Positions 9,908 through 17,901 of a stretch of DNA of 64,000 nucleotides are shown in pieces. The translations under genes and the position numbers were made by a program. Numbering within the stretch: position 1 is the first letter of the stretch; each line of letters starts with the position of its first letter. Source of the DNA: Pseudomonas brassicacearum (GTDB lineage: Bacteria > Pseudomonadota > Gammaproteobacteria > Pseudomonadales > Pseudomonadaceae). The stretch is from positions 5,635,001-5,699,000 of the forward strand of contig NZ_CP007410.1 of assembly GCF_000585995.1 (NCBI RefSeq), read 5' to 3'. Below the pieces are notes generated by a model, which saw nothing but the letters and a program-made list of their open reading frames with translations, had not been told where the DNA came from and searched no databases.

Positions 9908-11464
9908 GTGAGCCAATCCCTGATCGCTGCCCTGCAAAACCCGGCCCTCTACCCGCATCCCGTCGAAGGGTTCCAGGTCATCGAAACCCACATTTCCTGG
10001 GTATTGCTCACCGGGCCCTACGCCTACAAATTCAAAAAGCCGGTCAATTTCGGTTTCCTCGACTTCACCAGCCTGGAGGCGCGCAAACATTTCTGCGGTG
10101 AAGAATTGCGCCTCAACCAGCGCTTGACCCAGGACCTGTACCTGGAAGTCCTGCCGATCACCGGCAGCGCCGAAGCACCGCAATTGGGCGGCGACGGTCC
10201 AGCCGTCGAATACGCCCTGAAGATGCGTCAGTTCCCGCAAAGCCAACTGCTCAGCACCTTGCAAGCCAACGGTGAACTGACCACCACGCACATCGACGAG
10301 ATGGCCGCGCAGATCGCTCAATTTCACCTGAGCACGCCCAAAGTGCCCGCAGAAAATGCTGCCGGCACCCCGGACAGCGTGATGGCGCCCGTACGGCAGA
10401 ACTTCGAACAGATTCGCCCGTTCCTCAGCGACAAGGCTGACCTGCTACAACTCGAAGCGCTGCAAGCCTGGGCCGAAAGCAGCTTCGAACGCCTCAAGCC
10501 GCTGCTCACCGAGCGCAAGACCGACGGTTTCATCCGTGAATGCCATGGCGATATCCACCTGGGCAACATCACATTGATTGACGGCAACGTGGTGATTTTC
10601 GACTGCATCGAGTTCAACGAGCCGTTCCGCTTCACCGACGTCTACGCCGACACGGCGTTCCTGGCGATGGACCTGGAAGACCGTGGGCTCAAATCCCTGG
10701 CGCGGCGCTTTGTCAGCCAATACCTGGAGTTGACCGGTGATTACCGGGGCCTGGAACTGCTGAACTTCTATAAAGCCTACCGTGCCCTGGTCCGCGCCAA
10801 GGTCGCACTGTTCAGCATGCCGGCCGAAGCCGATCCGGTGCAGCGCGCCACGACCCTTCGCCAATACCGCAACTATGCCAACCTGGCCGAAAGCTACAGC
10901 ACCATCCCGTCACGTTTCCTGGCCATTACCCACGGTGTTTCGGCCGTTGGCAAAAGCCATGTCGCCATGCGCCTGGTGGAAGCACTGGGGGCGATTCGCT
11001 TGCGTTCGGACGTGGAGCGCAAGCGCCTGTTCGGTGAGCAACAAGTTCCCAACGATCCACAAACCGGCATCTATAGCAGCGACGCCAGCAGCGCCACCTA
11101 TGCCCGCCTGCATGAAATCGCCGACGTGATTCTGCGCGCCGGTTTCCCGGTGGTGGTCGATGCCACTTACCTCAAGTGCGATCAGCGCGACGCGGCAGCG
11201 AAAGTCGCCGAGGCCACAGGCGCTCCATTCCTAATCCTTGATTGCAATGCGCCGCAAGCCGTCATCGAAAGCCGGCTGGCCCAGCGTCAAGCCGACCAGA
11301 AAGACCCCTCGGACGCGAACCTGGCCGTCATCGCTGCACAACAAGCCAGCCGTGAAGCGCTCACCCCGGCGGAAATTCTCTGCAGCAAACGGGTCCAAAC
11401 CAATGAAAGCGGCACGCTCGATGTTGTGGTCGCGCAGATCCGTCAGCGCCTGCCGGGCCTGTAA
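9908..11464 (+). CDS. APH-like kinase fused to a P-loop ATPase/kinase domain
   Basis: This 518-residue protein joins two nucleotide-binding modules. The N-terminal half resembles aminoglycoside phosphotransferase/choline-kinase folds: HGDIHLGN near residue 212 is the catalytic loop and VIFDCIEF the metal-binding DFG-equivalent. The C-terminal third has a Walker A motif GVSAVGKS near residue 342 and an aspartate-containing VVVDATYLK strand, typical of zeta-toxin/AAA_33-like small kinases. Such fusions are common in Proteobacteria (PA4701-like) but the substrate is unknown. It does not look like a resistance gene. The start ATG... is replaced here by GTG (GTG AGC CAA) with AAGGATC upstream. Confidence 0.8.
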   Translation: MSQSLIAALQNPALYPHPVEGFQVIETHISWVLLTGPYAYKFKKPVNFGFLDFTSLEARKHFCGEELRLNQRLTQDLYLEVLPITGSAEAPQLGGDGPAVEYALKMRQFPQSQLLSTLQANGELTTTHIDEMAAQIAQFHLSTPKVPAENAAGTPDSVMAPVRQNFEQIRPFLSDKADLLQLEALQAWAESSFERLKPLLTERKTDGFIRECHGDIHLGNITLIDGNVVIFDCIEFNEPFRFTDVYADTAFLAMDLEDRGLKSLARRFVSQYLELTGDYRGLELLNFYKAYRALVRAKVALFSMPAEADPVQRATTLRQYRNYANLAESYSTIPSRFLAITHGVSAVGKSHVAMRLVEALGAIRLRSDVERKRLFGEQQVPNDPQTGIYSSDASSATYARLHEIADVILRAGFPVVVDATYLKCDQRDAAAKVAEATGAPFLILDCNAPQAVIESRLAQRQADQKDPSDANLAVIAAQQASREALTPAEILCSKRVQTNESGTLDVVVAQIRQRLPGL

Positions 11465-11558
11465 GTCACTATTTCTTCGGTCGTGAGGCGATACCCGGCT
11501 TCACGGCCGCCAAATAGTGGCACTATACTGGCGTCATAAAACCAACAGGTGATATGAA

Positions 11559-11900
11559 ATGAGCCTACCCAAGCTTCTCAATACCCCGCTTTATGCCTTG
11601 CTGCGTAAAGACGATATCGCAGGTTTCAACAGTGAACGCCCTCAAGGTCCGGTCGACATGCGTGGCGGCGATTTTCGTGGCCTTGATCTGCGGGAACTGA
11701 ACGCGGACGACATTGATTTCAGCGACGCTTACTTCCGTTCCGCCGATTTGCGCGGCATCGATTTTCGTAAGTCGTCACTGGAAGGCGCGAGCCTGGCCCA
11801 TGCGCAAATATCCGGTGCCTACTTCCCGCCTGAGTTGTCTGCCGACGAAATCCTGATGTCGATGAATTTCGGCACCCGGCTGCGTTACCGCACCCGCTGA
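11559..11900 (+). CDS. Pentapeptide-repeat protein
   Basis: The 113-aa protein contains about ten consecutive A(D/N)LxX-like units between residues 34 and 88 (FRGLDLRELNADDIDF, SADLRGIDFRKSSLEGASL), which form a short right-handed quadrilateral helix. The N-terminal 30 residues and the last 25 are outside the repeat. Function is unknown; some pentapeptide proteins mimic DNA, but this one is short and has no specific signature of gyrase protection. A good Shine-Dalgarno-like GGTGAT precedes the start. Confidence 0.8.
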   Translation: MSLPKLLNTPLYALLRKDDIAGFNSERPQGPVDMRGGDFRGLDLRELNADDIDFSDAYFRSADLRGIDFRKSSLEGASLAHAQISGAYFPPELSADEILMSMNFGTRLRYRTR

Positions 11901-12134
11901 CACTGTGGAAACCGGGTAGGCCGATACGCGGCAGACCTCCCACAGACCGGACTGAGCTCCAGCGCCCCCGCTCGCGCTGGACGATGCACCTTGCTGCGCC
12001 CTCCCCCTCCATCGTGCGTAATGCATTAGAAGCTTTTGCGTTGAATCCCACCAAAGAATCACGCTTTTCCTACTGACCGCTACACTGCTCAGAAGCTTGC
12101 CCAACGCACCAGTCGGCCGTCGCAAGGAGGCTCG

Positions 12135-12407
12135 ATGAATGATGAACTGCAACACCTGAAGAATCTGGGCAAGACATCAGCCCAGTGGCTGCATGCCGTG
12201 GGCATTCATAGCGCCTCGGATCTACGCCGGCTTGGCGCGGTGGATGCCTATCGGGCCGTGCGCACTCGCGGCTTCCGGGCTTCCAAGGTGTTGCTGTATG
12301 CCATCGAAGGCGCGTTGATGGATGTGCATTGGAACGATATTCCTGCAGAGCGCAAGGAAGCCCTTAATCAGCAGTTGGAGGCTATTTCGACGCGTCATAA
12401 AGGCTGA
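12135..12407 (+). CDS. TfoX/Sxy C-terminal domain protein
   Basis: The 90-aa product is a stand-alone TfoX_C domain: LKNLGKTSAQWLHAVGIHSASDLRRLGAVDAYRAVR is the characteristic helix-hairpin-helix-like segment, followed by LLYAIEGALMDVHWNDIP. The N-terminal TfoX domain of the competence regulator Sxy is absent, which is usual for this Pseudomonas protein. It is preceded by AAGGAGG, a near-perfect ribosome binding site. Its role is not known; DNA binding is an inference from the domain. Confidence 0.85.
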   Translation: MNDELQHLKNLGKTSAQWLHAVGIHSASDLRRLGAVDAYRAVRTRGFRASKVLLYAIEGALMDVHWNDIPAERKEALNQQLEAISTRHKG

Positions 12408-12483
12408 CTTTCTTCTTTGTTTTTCGACGGGTGCTGTGACTGATCGGGTTATTTTGGCGATTCGGAAAAACAATGTTTGACAT

Positions 12484-12502
12484 GGTAATGAGAATCGCTA
12501 TG
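12484..12502 (+). promoter_or_regulatory. Fur box over the prrF promoter
   Basis: GGTAATGAGAATCGCTATG matches 14 of 19 positions of the Fur consensus and overlaps the likely -10 box TATGAT (12499-12504) of the downstream sRNA. Fe-Fur would block transcription in iron-replete cells. Confidence 0.75.
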
Positions 12503-12511
12503 ATTAGCACA

Positions 12512-12622
12512 TCCGGTCGCGAGACTGGTCGATATTTGAACAGCCCTTGGTTCGGACTCTCAGATATCTCCTCATCAGGCTAATCACGGTTATTTGACCC
12601 GGCTCTTGCCGGGTCTTTTTTT
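12512..12622 (+). ncRNA. prrF: PrrF iron-responsive small RNA
   Basis: The sequence downstream of the Fur box contains the PrrF hallmarks: a 5' GGTCGCGAGACTGGTCG region, the core ATCTCCTCATCAGGCTAATC followed by ACGGTTATTTGACC, which pairs with target mRNAs such as sodB, and a strong intrinsic terminator (8-bp stem GACCCGGC/GCCGGGTC, T7). Length is about 110 nt, as in the family. PrrF is made under iron starvation and, with Hfq, represses iron-rich proteins. Its place between the TfoX-like gene and phuW parallels P. aeruginosa, where prrF1 and prrF2 lie in tandem; here only one copy is present. The 5' end is estimated from the -10 box. Confidence 0.85.
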
Positions 12623-12663
12623 GTCTGCTCAAAAACAGCCCTCTCTTTTTGGGGGCGGGGTTT

Positions 12664-12937
12664 GTGTGTATATCCGTTTCTGCGGTAACGGCTACTGGCG
12701 GTTCCGCCCTTACGGCGGGTCACTTTCGAAAAGCGCGAAAGTAACCAAAGCGCTCATGCCCCACCACTCGGTGCCTCGCCTAGGCTCGGCATGCCCGAAC
12801 GCAGGCATTGCTCCGTGGGCCGCCGCGAAGGGCCATCCATGGCCCAGCGCGGCTAACCCGGCATCCATGCCGGGTTGCCCACTGCGCAATGCCTGCGTTC
12901 GGCCAGCGTGGTTAATGGGGCGCCGAGATCAACGTCC
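12664..12937 (+). repeat. Large folded repeat, copy 1
   Basis: About 270 bp from TGTGTATATCCGTTTC to GAGATCAACGTCC recur at 62315-62603 and, inverted, at 63004-63275. Within it 16-base arms (12796-12811 and 12886-12901) pair perfectly and enclose two hairpins: 12822-12853 (GCCGCG/CGCGGC outside GGGCC/GGCCC) and 12855-12876 (AACCCGGC/GCCGGGTT), giving a four-way junction. Another stem lies in the first 60 bases (CCGCC-CTTAC-GGCGG). Reading frames through it are kept open only in part and are not believed coding. No target-site duplication or transposase is seen. Confidence 0.85.
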
Positions 12938-12944
12938 ACAGCAG

Positions 12945-12977
12945 AGCAAAAGCAAAGCAAAGCAAAAGCAAAAGCAA
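12945..12977 (+). repeat. AGCAA(A) short tandem repeat
   Basis: Directly after repeat copy 1 there are six near-identical units of AGCAAA or AGCAA. It is a low-complexity tract of the kind prone to slippage. The remaining sequence to the end of phuW (13060) holds nothing I recognise. Confidence 0.8.
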
Positions 12978-13060
12978 CGGCGGCTTTTCGGTGAAACTGG
13001 AAAGTGTCCACTATGTCCCCGCACACCCGTCAACCCTGTGTCCGGTCCGCGCAAGCCTAT

Positions 13061-13908
13061 TCAGTTCTTCATGTGCTCACGCATCTGCGCGCAGTAATCC
13101 TGGGGTGGTTTGGCGGGGGTGTACCAGACGTAATCGGCCATGGCCGATGTCACCTCGCTGCCCTCTTCGGCCAGCATCAGGACGATTGGCGCTTCGTCGG
13201 CGCCGAGGTCCAGGGTATGTAGCGGCACGCCAACATCCTTGCGTCCATGCCAGGCGCCGGCGAATAGCAATGCGGGTGTCGGTGTACTCAATAGGCGTTC
13301 CGCCATGCGCCGGTCACGCTGTTGCTGGACAGCCAGCATCGCCAGCATTTGTGATTCAGGCAGCAGACCGCAGTGGGATTCGCGGATTTGCCCCAATAGC
13401 GCGTTCTTTACCGCAACCGCATTGGCACGAGTGCCGCTCAAGTCCGGCGCTTGGCGATAGGCGCGTTGGATCTCGGCGGCGTCCAGGTTGGCCGCCAGTA
13501 AAGGATAATGTTGTGCCAGGGCGAACTCGACGACGGGCCCATACAGAGTCCAGTCCCAGCCCGGCGACCAATCCAGTGCCCCAGGCAGATCCTTTGGCAA
13601 GGCGGGTAACCGGCGGACTGCGTCCACTCGCGGCTGTTGGGATGGAGTCAGCATTTCCAGCAACAAGCTGCCTTGGTCCCGCTGCCCGGCCAAGGCTTGG
13701 AGCAGCCATAGCTGCAAGGCGTGGTGATCTCGATTGTCATGCTGCTCACCCACCACCACCCGGGGGCCTTCGCCAGGCGGTCGACCAGCGCCTGGGACGT
13801 CAGGGCCTGGCCAGTGTGCAGATCACGGATCTGCCCGTCGACCGGGGGCGGCGTGAGGCTCTGACAAGCCGTCAATACACTCAATGCCAGTATCAGGATC
13901 AGGCGCAC
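13061..13908 (-). pseudogene. phuW: PhuW-like ChaN-family lipoprotein, frameshifted
   Basis: Two frames together make one ChaN-family protein. The first (from ATG 13908) encodes a lipoprotein signal MRLILILALSVLTAC and then DGQIRDLHTGQALTSQALVDRLAKAP; the second continues with VVVGEQHDNRDHHALQLWL, the conserved ChaN motif, to the stop at 13061. The switch falls at a run of five G (13762-13766 on the plus strand) next to CCC; one extra base there would restore a single frame of about 283 codons. ChaN proteins bind haem/iron at the outer membrane. This may be a true mutation, a phase-variable tract or a sequence error. It lies 21 bp after phuV in the same operon. Confidence 0.8.
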
Positions 13909-13929
13909 GTTTACATCCTCAAGGCACCC

Positions 13930-14697
13930 TCAACGGGCGATGATCAATGGATGCCCGCGTTCCGGATGGGGTTGCACCAGCACCTCCAGGCCAAACACCG
14001 CTTTGAGCGGCTCCGGGCGCAGCACTTGCTGGGGTGTGTCCAGGGCCACCGGCCGGCCGGATGCGAGCAGCAACAGGCGATCACAGTAACGCGCCGCCAG
14101 GTTCAGGTCATGCAGGATCACCAGCACGGCGCCGCCGCGATCAGCGAATTCACGCACCGCCTGCAGGATGGTGTGCTGATGCAGGGGATCGAGCATTGAG
14201 GTTGGCTCATCCAGCAACAAGGTTTGCCCCGCCTCGCCCGGCCACAGCTGCGCAAGTACCCGCGCCAGATGTACGCGCTGGCGCTCGCCTCCCGACAAGG
14301 CCAGGTAACTGCGGCCGTGCAGATGCGCCGCATCTGCGGTTTGCAACGCCGACGCGACGATTTGCTCATCGCGCACTCGCCCACTCTGATGAGGCAGGCG
14401 CCCCATGCCGACCACCTCCTCGACGCGGAAGGCAAAGTCCAGGGTCGAAGACTGCGGCAACACCGCCAGGCGACGGGCGCGCTCGGCACCGTTCCACTGC
14501 GCCAGCGGCCGATCATCGAGCCAGACCTCTCCCTGGGCCGGGCGCAATTCGCCGCACAGGCCCGCCAACAAGGTACTTTTTCCCGCACCATTAGGCCCGA
14601 GCACCCCGAGCACTTCGCCGGGTTGAAGCACCAGATCGACATCCGCCAGCACGGTTTGGCGACCACGGTGAATGTGCAGGTTCTGCGCTCGCAACAT
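13930..14697 (-). CDS. phuV: Haem ABC transporter ATP-binding protein
   Basis: This is the 255-aa ATPase of a haem importer (HmuV/PhuV type). Walker A is GPNGAGKST, the signature motif is [15 protein letters not shown], Walker B is LLLDEPTS, and the H-loop is LVILHDLN. It hydrolyses ATP to drive PhuU-mediated transport of haem from the periplasm. Its ATG shares one base with the phuU stop (TGATG). Assignment to haem rather than siderophore uptake rests on the phuT and phuW neighbours. Confidence 0.93.
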   Translation of the reverse strand: MLRAQNLHIHRGRQTVLADVDLVLQPGEVLGVLGPNGAGKSTLLAGLCGELRPAQGEVWLDDRPLAQWNGAERARRLAVLPQSSTLDFAFRVEEVVGMGRLPHQSGRVRDEQIVASALQTADAAHLHGRSYLALSGGERQRVHLARVLAQLWPGEAGQTLLLDEPTSMLDPLHQHTILQAVREFADRGGAVLVILHDLNLAARYCDRLLLLASGRPVALDTPQQVLRPEPLKAVFGLEVLVQPHPERGHPLIIAR

Positions 14698-15734
14698 CAG
14701 GCGCGCCCTCGCAGCAACAGATAAAGAAAGAACGGCGCCCCGATAAAGGCCGTGATGATGCCGATCGGTAGCTCCGCCGGTGCCAGTGCCAGGCGTGCCA
14801 CCAAGTCGGCGAACAGCAGCAGGCTCGCCCCCGCCAACACTGAAGCCGGCAGCAGGACGCGATGGTCGGGGCCCGCCACCAGCCGCACCAGATGGGGCAC
14901 CACCAGCCCGACAAAACCAATCATGCCCGCTGCCGCCACCGCCGCGCCAACGCCCAAGGCCGTGCAGAGCACCAGCTCCCGCTTGAGGCCTTCGACGTCG
15001 ATGCCCAGATGGGCCGCCTCGGATTCACCCAACAACAATGCATTGAGCGCCCGGCCCCGACGTGGCAACCAGAGCGCCACCCCGGCGCTGACCAGCAACA
15101 GCGGCCACAACCGCGCATAGCTGGCGCCGTTGAGACTGCCCAGGTTCCAGAACGTCAGGGTGCGCAAGGTTGCGTCGTCCGCCAGGTAAGTGAGCAGGCC
15201 AACGGCCGAGCCGGACAACGCGGTCAGGGCAATACCGGCCAGGAGCATGGTCGCGACGTGGGTCTGGCCGTTGCGTCGACCGAGGCGATAGACCAGCGCC
15301 GCGACCCCGAGCCCACCGAGAAATGCACACAACGACAACACGTAGGGGCCGAAGGCTTCGGGCAATCCACCCAACGCCGAACCACCGACAATGGCGAAGG
15401 CTGCGCCCAGCGCCGCGCCAGCGGAAACCCCCACCAAGCCCGGATCGGCCAGGGGGTTGCGGAACAGCCCCTGCATCGCTACACCGGACAACGCCAATAC
15501 CCCGCCCACCGCCAGCCCCAGCAAGGTGCGCGGCAAACGGATCTGGCCAAGGATCAGTTCGGCCTGCTCCAGGCCATCGGCAGCCACCGGCAAACCTAGC
15601 AGGCGCAACGCGACGCGCAGGGTATCGAACAACGGCAAGCTCACTGGCCCCAGGGCCAGGGACAGCCAGATCGCCAGCAGACACAGCACACTCAGGCCGA
15701 TGAACAAGCTGCGCGGCTTGACCAACCGGGTCAT
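14697..15734 (-). CDS. phuU: Haem ABC transporter permease (FecCD family)
   Basis: The 345-residue inner-membrane permease has about nine to ten hydrophobic helices and the FecCD/BtuC family signatures [21 protein letters not shown] and [21 protein letters not shown]. Near the C-terminus [15 protein letters not shown] marks the coupling-helix region that contacts the ATPase. Its start overlaps the phuT stop by 4 bp, and its stop overlaps the phuV start by one base, so phuTUV are tightly coupled. Confidence 0.94.
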   Translation of the reverse strand: MTRLVKPRSLFIGLSVLCLLAIWLSLALGPVSLPLFDTLRVALRLLGLPVAADGLEQAELILGQIRLPRTLLGLAVGGVLALSGVAMQGLFRNPLADPGLVGVSAGAALGAAFAIVGGSALGGLPEAFGPYVLSLCAFLGGLGVAALVYRLGRRNGQTHVATMLLAGIALTALSGSAVGLLTYLADDATLRTLTFWNLGSLNGASYARLWPLLLVSAGVALWLPRRGRALNALLLGESEAAHLGIDVEGLKRELVLCTALGVGAAVAAAGMIGFVGLVVPHLVRLVAGPDHRVLLPASVLAGASLLLFADLVARLALAPAELPIGIITAFIGAPFFLYLLLRGRA

Positions 15735-16609
15735 GGCGCCTTGGCCGACGGGGTCGGATAGAACCCGGCCGTCAATTGCGCCAGGCTTTGCGGCAACCGC
15801 GGCCCCAAGCCGCCTACCAGCAGCGTCGGGTCGAGTTCGATAACACGCCCAGCAGTGGCGGCCCGGGTCGATGAGAGGATCGGGTTTTCCTTGAACAAGG
15901 CCGCCCGCGCGTCTTCACCGCTCAAGGTGCGGTCGGCGAAGACCAATACTTCGGGATTCAGGCTCGCCAGGGTCTCCACTGAAAACGGCTTGTAACCGCT
16001 GTGGGTCGCCAGGTTGTGACCACCGGCCTGCTGCAATAGCCAGTCGGCGGCAGTGCCCTTGCCCGCGACCAGTGACTTGCCGCCGGAGCTGCCCACCAAC
16101 AGCAATACGCCGGGCGTCTTTTGTTTACGCTGGGCCTCGGTCACCCGGGCATTTTGTTCGGCGAGCTGTTTTTGATAACGGTCGAACAACTGCGCCGCCT
16201 CGGCCTCGGCCCCCAGCAACTGCCCCAAGTGCCGTAGATTGCCCTGGAGGGTCGGCAGATCCGGTGTGGCCGAGAACAATTCGATCTGCACTCCGGCGCT
16301 GCGGATCTGCGACAACACCGGCGGCGGGCCCATTTCTTCAGTGCCCATCAGGATCTGCGGGCGCAGGCTCAGCACGCCCTCCGCCGACAGCTGTCGCTGA
16401 TAACCGATACTGGGCAGGGCCCGCAGGGATTGTGGATGCTGGCTGGTGGTGTCCACGCCCACCAGTTTCGATTCGCCACCCAAGGCGCTGACCCATTCCG
16501 ATAATGCGCCGCCGGCACTGACCCAGCGTTGTGGCAAATCGGCCGCAGTGGCCCCTTGGTTCATCAGCAGTGCGACACAGAGCGCAACAACGCGGATATT
16601 CAGGCGCAT
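15731..16609 (-). CDS. phuT: Periplasmic haem-binding protein
   Basis: The 292-aa solute-binding protein of the haem importer begins MRLNIRVVALCVALLM with a Sec signal ending near GATAA. The mature part starts DLPQRWVSAGGALSEWVSALGG and contains LVGVDTTSQHP and LPSIGYQRQLSAEGVLSLRPQ, the typical haem-family (PF01497) pattern with the conserved Tyr in IGYQRQLS. An in-frame ATG 57 bp upstream adds Arg-rich residues before the signal peptide and is less plausible. It is the first gene of phuTUVW and is preceded by a Fur-like box. Confidence 0.92.
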   Translation of the reverse strand: MRLNIRVVALCVALLMNQGATAADLPQRWVSAGGALSEWVSALGGESKLVGVDTTSQHPQSLRALPSIGYQRQLSAEGVLSLRPQILMGTEEMGPPPVLSQIRSAGVQIELFSATPDLPTLQGNLRHLGQLLGAEAEAAQLFDRYQKQLAEQNARVTEAQRKQKTPGVLLLVGSSGGKSLVAGKGTAADWLLQQAGGHNLATHSGYKPFSVETLASLNPEVLVFADRTLSGEDARAALFKENPILSSTRAATAGRVIELDPTLLVGGLGPRLPQSLAQLTAGFYPTPSAKAP

Positions 16610-16699
16610 CAGGCAGCTTCCTCGAAGAAGTTTTCCACAGGGTCGAGCATGGACCCGTCGGGCCAAGTATCCTCAGCCTCTGCGAAGGAGGCGCCATTT

Positions 16700-16718
16700 G
16701 ATAATTGTTTTCATTTGG
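16700..16718 (-). promoter_or_regulatory. Fur-like box upstream of phuTUVW
   Basis: GATAATTGTTTTCATTTGG matches 12 of 19 Fur consensus positions and lies 91 bp before the phuT start, the expected place for iron-controlled transcription of the haem transporter genes. Confidence 0.6.
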
Positions 16719-16752
16719 CCGTCAAGCGTGAACCTTCAGCCACACGAAACCC

Positions 16753-16841
16753 TGTGGGAGCGAGCTTGCTCGCGATAGCGACGTGTCAGTCACCGAGATG
16801 TTGAATGTACCCTCGTCATCGCGAGCAGCTTGCTCCCACAG
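16753..16841. repeat. REP pair (BIME)
   Basis: Two inverted REP units (GTGGGAGCGAGCTTGCTCGC at 16754 and its complement ending at 16841) flank a 36-base spacer between the divergent phuT and Rieske genes. The second unit lacks one base of the usual stem (GAGCAGCTTGCTC). Confidence 0.9.
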
Positions 16842-16872
16842 TGGATTGACTCCGACCAATATCGAGACACAC

Positions 16873-17190
16873 ATGAAGTTTCTTTGTACCGCCGCCCAAT
16901 TGCCCGACAACGGCAGTCGCGGTTTCGACATCGATGGGCGCAAGGTGCTGGCGGTGCGGCGCGCGGGCCAGGTTTATGCCTATCTCAACCGTTGCCCGCA
17001 CCGCGGCGTGCCATTGGAATGGCAACCCGACCAGTTTCTCGACCCCAGCGCCAGCCTGATCCAATGCGCCACCCATGGTGCACTGTTTCTGATCGAAAGC
17101 GGTGAATGCGTGGCCGGCCCCTGCGCCGGTCAGTTCCTGGCGGCGTTAGACAGCCGGGAGGACGAACAAGGAATCTGGGTGCAGCTGTAG
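16873..17190 (+). CDS. Rieske [2Fe-2S] ferredoxin-like protein
   Basis: This 105-aa protein has both halves of a Rieske cluster site: CPHRG near residue 41 and CATHGALF near residue 64, each giving one Cys and one His ligand. There is no membrane anchor, so it is a soluble ferredoxin-like Rieske protein of the type found next to sfsA in Pseudomonas. A partner oxygenase is not nearby and its electron acceptor is unknown. An upstream ATG (16783) would translate part of the REP element; [12 protein letters not shown] is preferred. Its 3' end overlaps the convergent sfsA by 45 bp. Confidence 0.88.
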   Translation: MKFLCTAAQLPDNGSRGFDIDGRKVLAVRRAGQVYAYLNRCPHRGVPLEWQPDQFLDPSASLIQCATHGALFLIESGECVAGPCAGQFLAALDSREDEQGIWVQL

Positions 17191-17901
17191 GGGTTCGAGC
17201 AACACCGGCAACGGACGATCCACCCACATCTGCTCGGCGGTCAGCGTGACGCCATAGGCCAGCACCTCCACCCCCGCCGCCACCGCATCGCGCAAGGCAG
17301 CCGCGTACACCGGGTCGATTTCCTGCGCCGGGCGCACCGCCTCGATGCCGCTCAGGTTTACGCAATACAGCTGCACCGCCCGCACGCCTTCCCGGGCCAG
17401 GCAGGCGAGTTCGCGCAGATGCTTGGCTCCGCGCAGGGTCACGGCATCGGGAAACGCCGCCACATCCGTGCCCTCAAAACCCAGCGTGACGCTTTTGACT
17501 TCGACCCAAGCCGAACTGTTTTCGTAGTCCAGCCTGAAATCGATACGGCTGTTTTCCTGACCATAGGCCACTTCACGCTTGAGCCCGGTAAACCCGTTCA
17601 ATTCGCTGATGACCCCGGCGCGCAGAGCCTCTTCGATCAAGGCATTGGCCCGCGCGGTATTGATGCAGGCGAGCCGCCCCTGCGGGGTTTCGCCGATTTC
17701 CCAAGTGCCGGGCAGCTTGCGCTTGGGGTCGCTGGAGCGACTGAACCAGACGCGTGCGCCTTCGGCCATGCAATTGAGCATCGAACCGGTGTTCGGGCAG
17801 TGGATAGTCAGAAGTTCGCCATGAACGGTCTCGATATCGGCGAGAAAACGCTTGTAACGTCGAATCAGTCGACCTTCTTCCAACGCAGGGGAAAAACGCA
17901 T
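17146..17901 (-). CDS. sfsA: SfsA family nuclease-like protein (sugar fermentation stimulation homologue)
   Basis: SfsA proteins bind DNA non-specifically and have a PD-(D/E)XK-like core; the name reflects maltose-gene effects in E. coli. The 251-aa sequence has the family pattern [11 protein letters not shown], then SRIDFRLDY (Asp), VEVKSVTL (Glu-x-Lys) and [16 protein letters not shown]. It is about 15 residues longer than usual at the C-terminus, and that tail lies in the overlap with the convergent Rieske gene. Its ATG shares one base with the aminotransferase stop. Confidence 0.92.
   Translation of the reverse strand: MRFSPALEEGRLIRRYKRFLADIETVHGELLTIHCPNTGSMLNCMAEGARVWFSRSSDPKRKLPGTWEIGETPQGRLACINTARANALIEEALRAGVISELNGFTGLKREVAYGQENSRIDFRLDYENSSAWVEVKSVTLGFEGTDVAAFPDAVTLRGAKHLRELACLAREGVRAVQLYCVNLSGIEAVRPAQEIDPVYAAALRDAVAAGVEVLAYGVTLTAEQMWVDRPLPVLLEPLQLHPDSLFVLPAV

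Noticed and set aside
9908..11464. Calling the APH-like gene an aminoglycoside resistance gene
   Set aside because: Only the general kinase fold is shared; the fusion and its conserved core location point to a housekeeping role.
12594..13097. A 167-codon frame through PrrF's terminator and repeat copy 1
   Set aside because: Its middle is repeated in copies 2 and 3, but copy 2 has a frameshift and the base changes preserve stems rather than residues; it begins inside an sRNA terminator.
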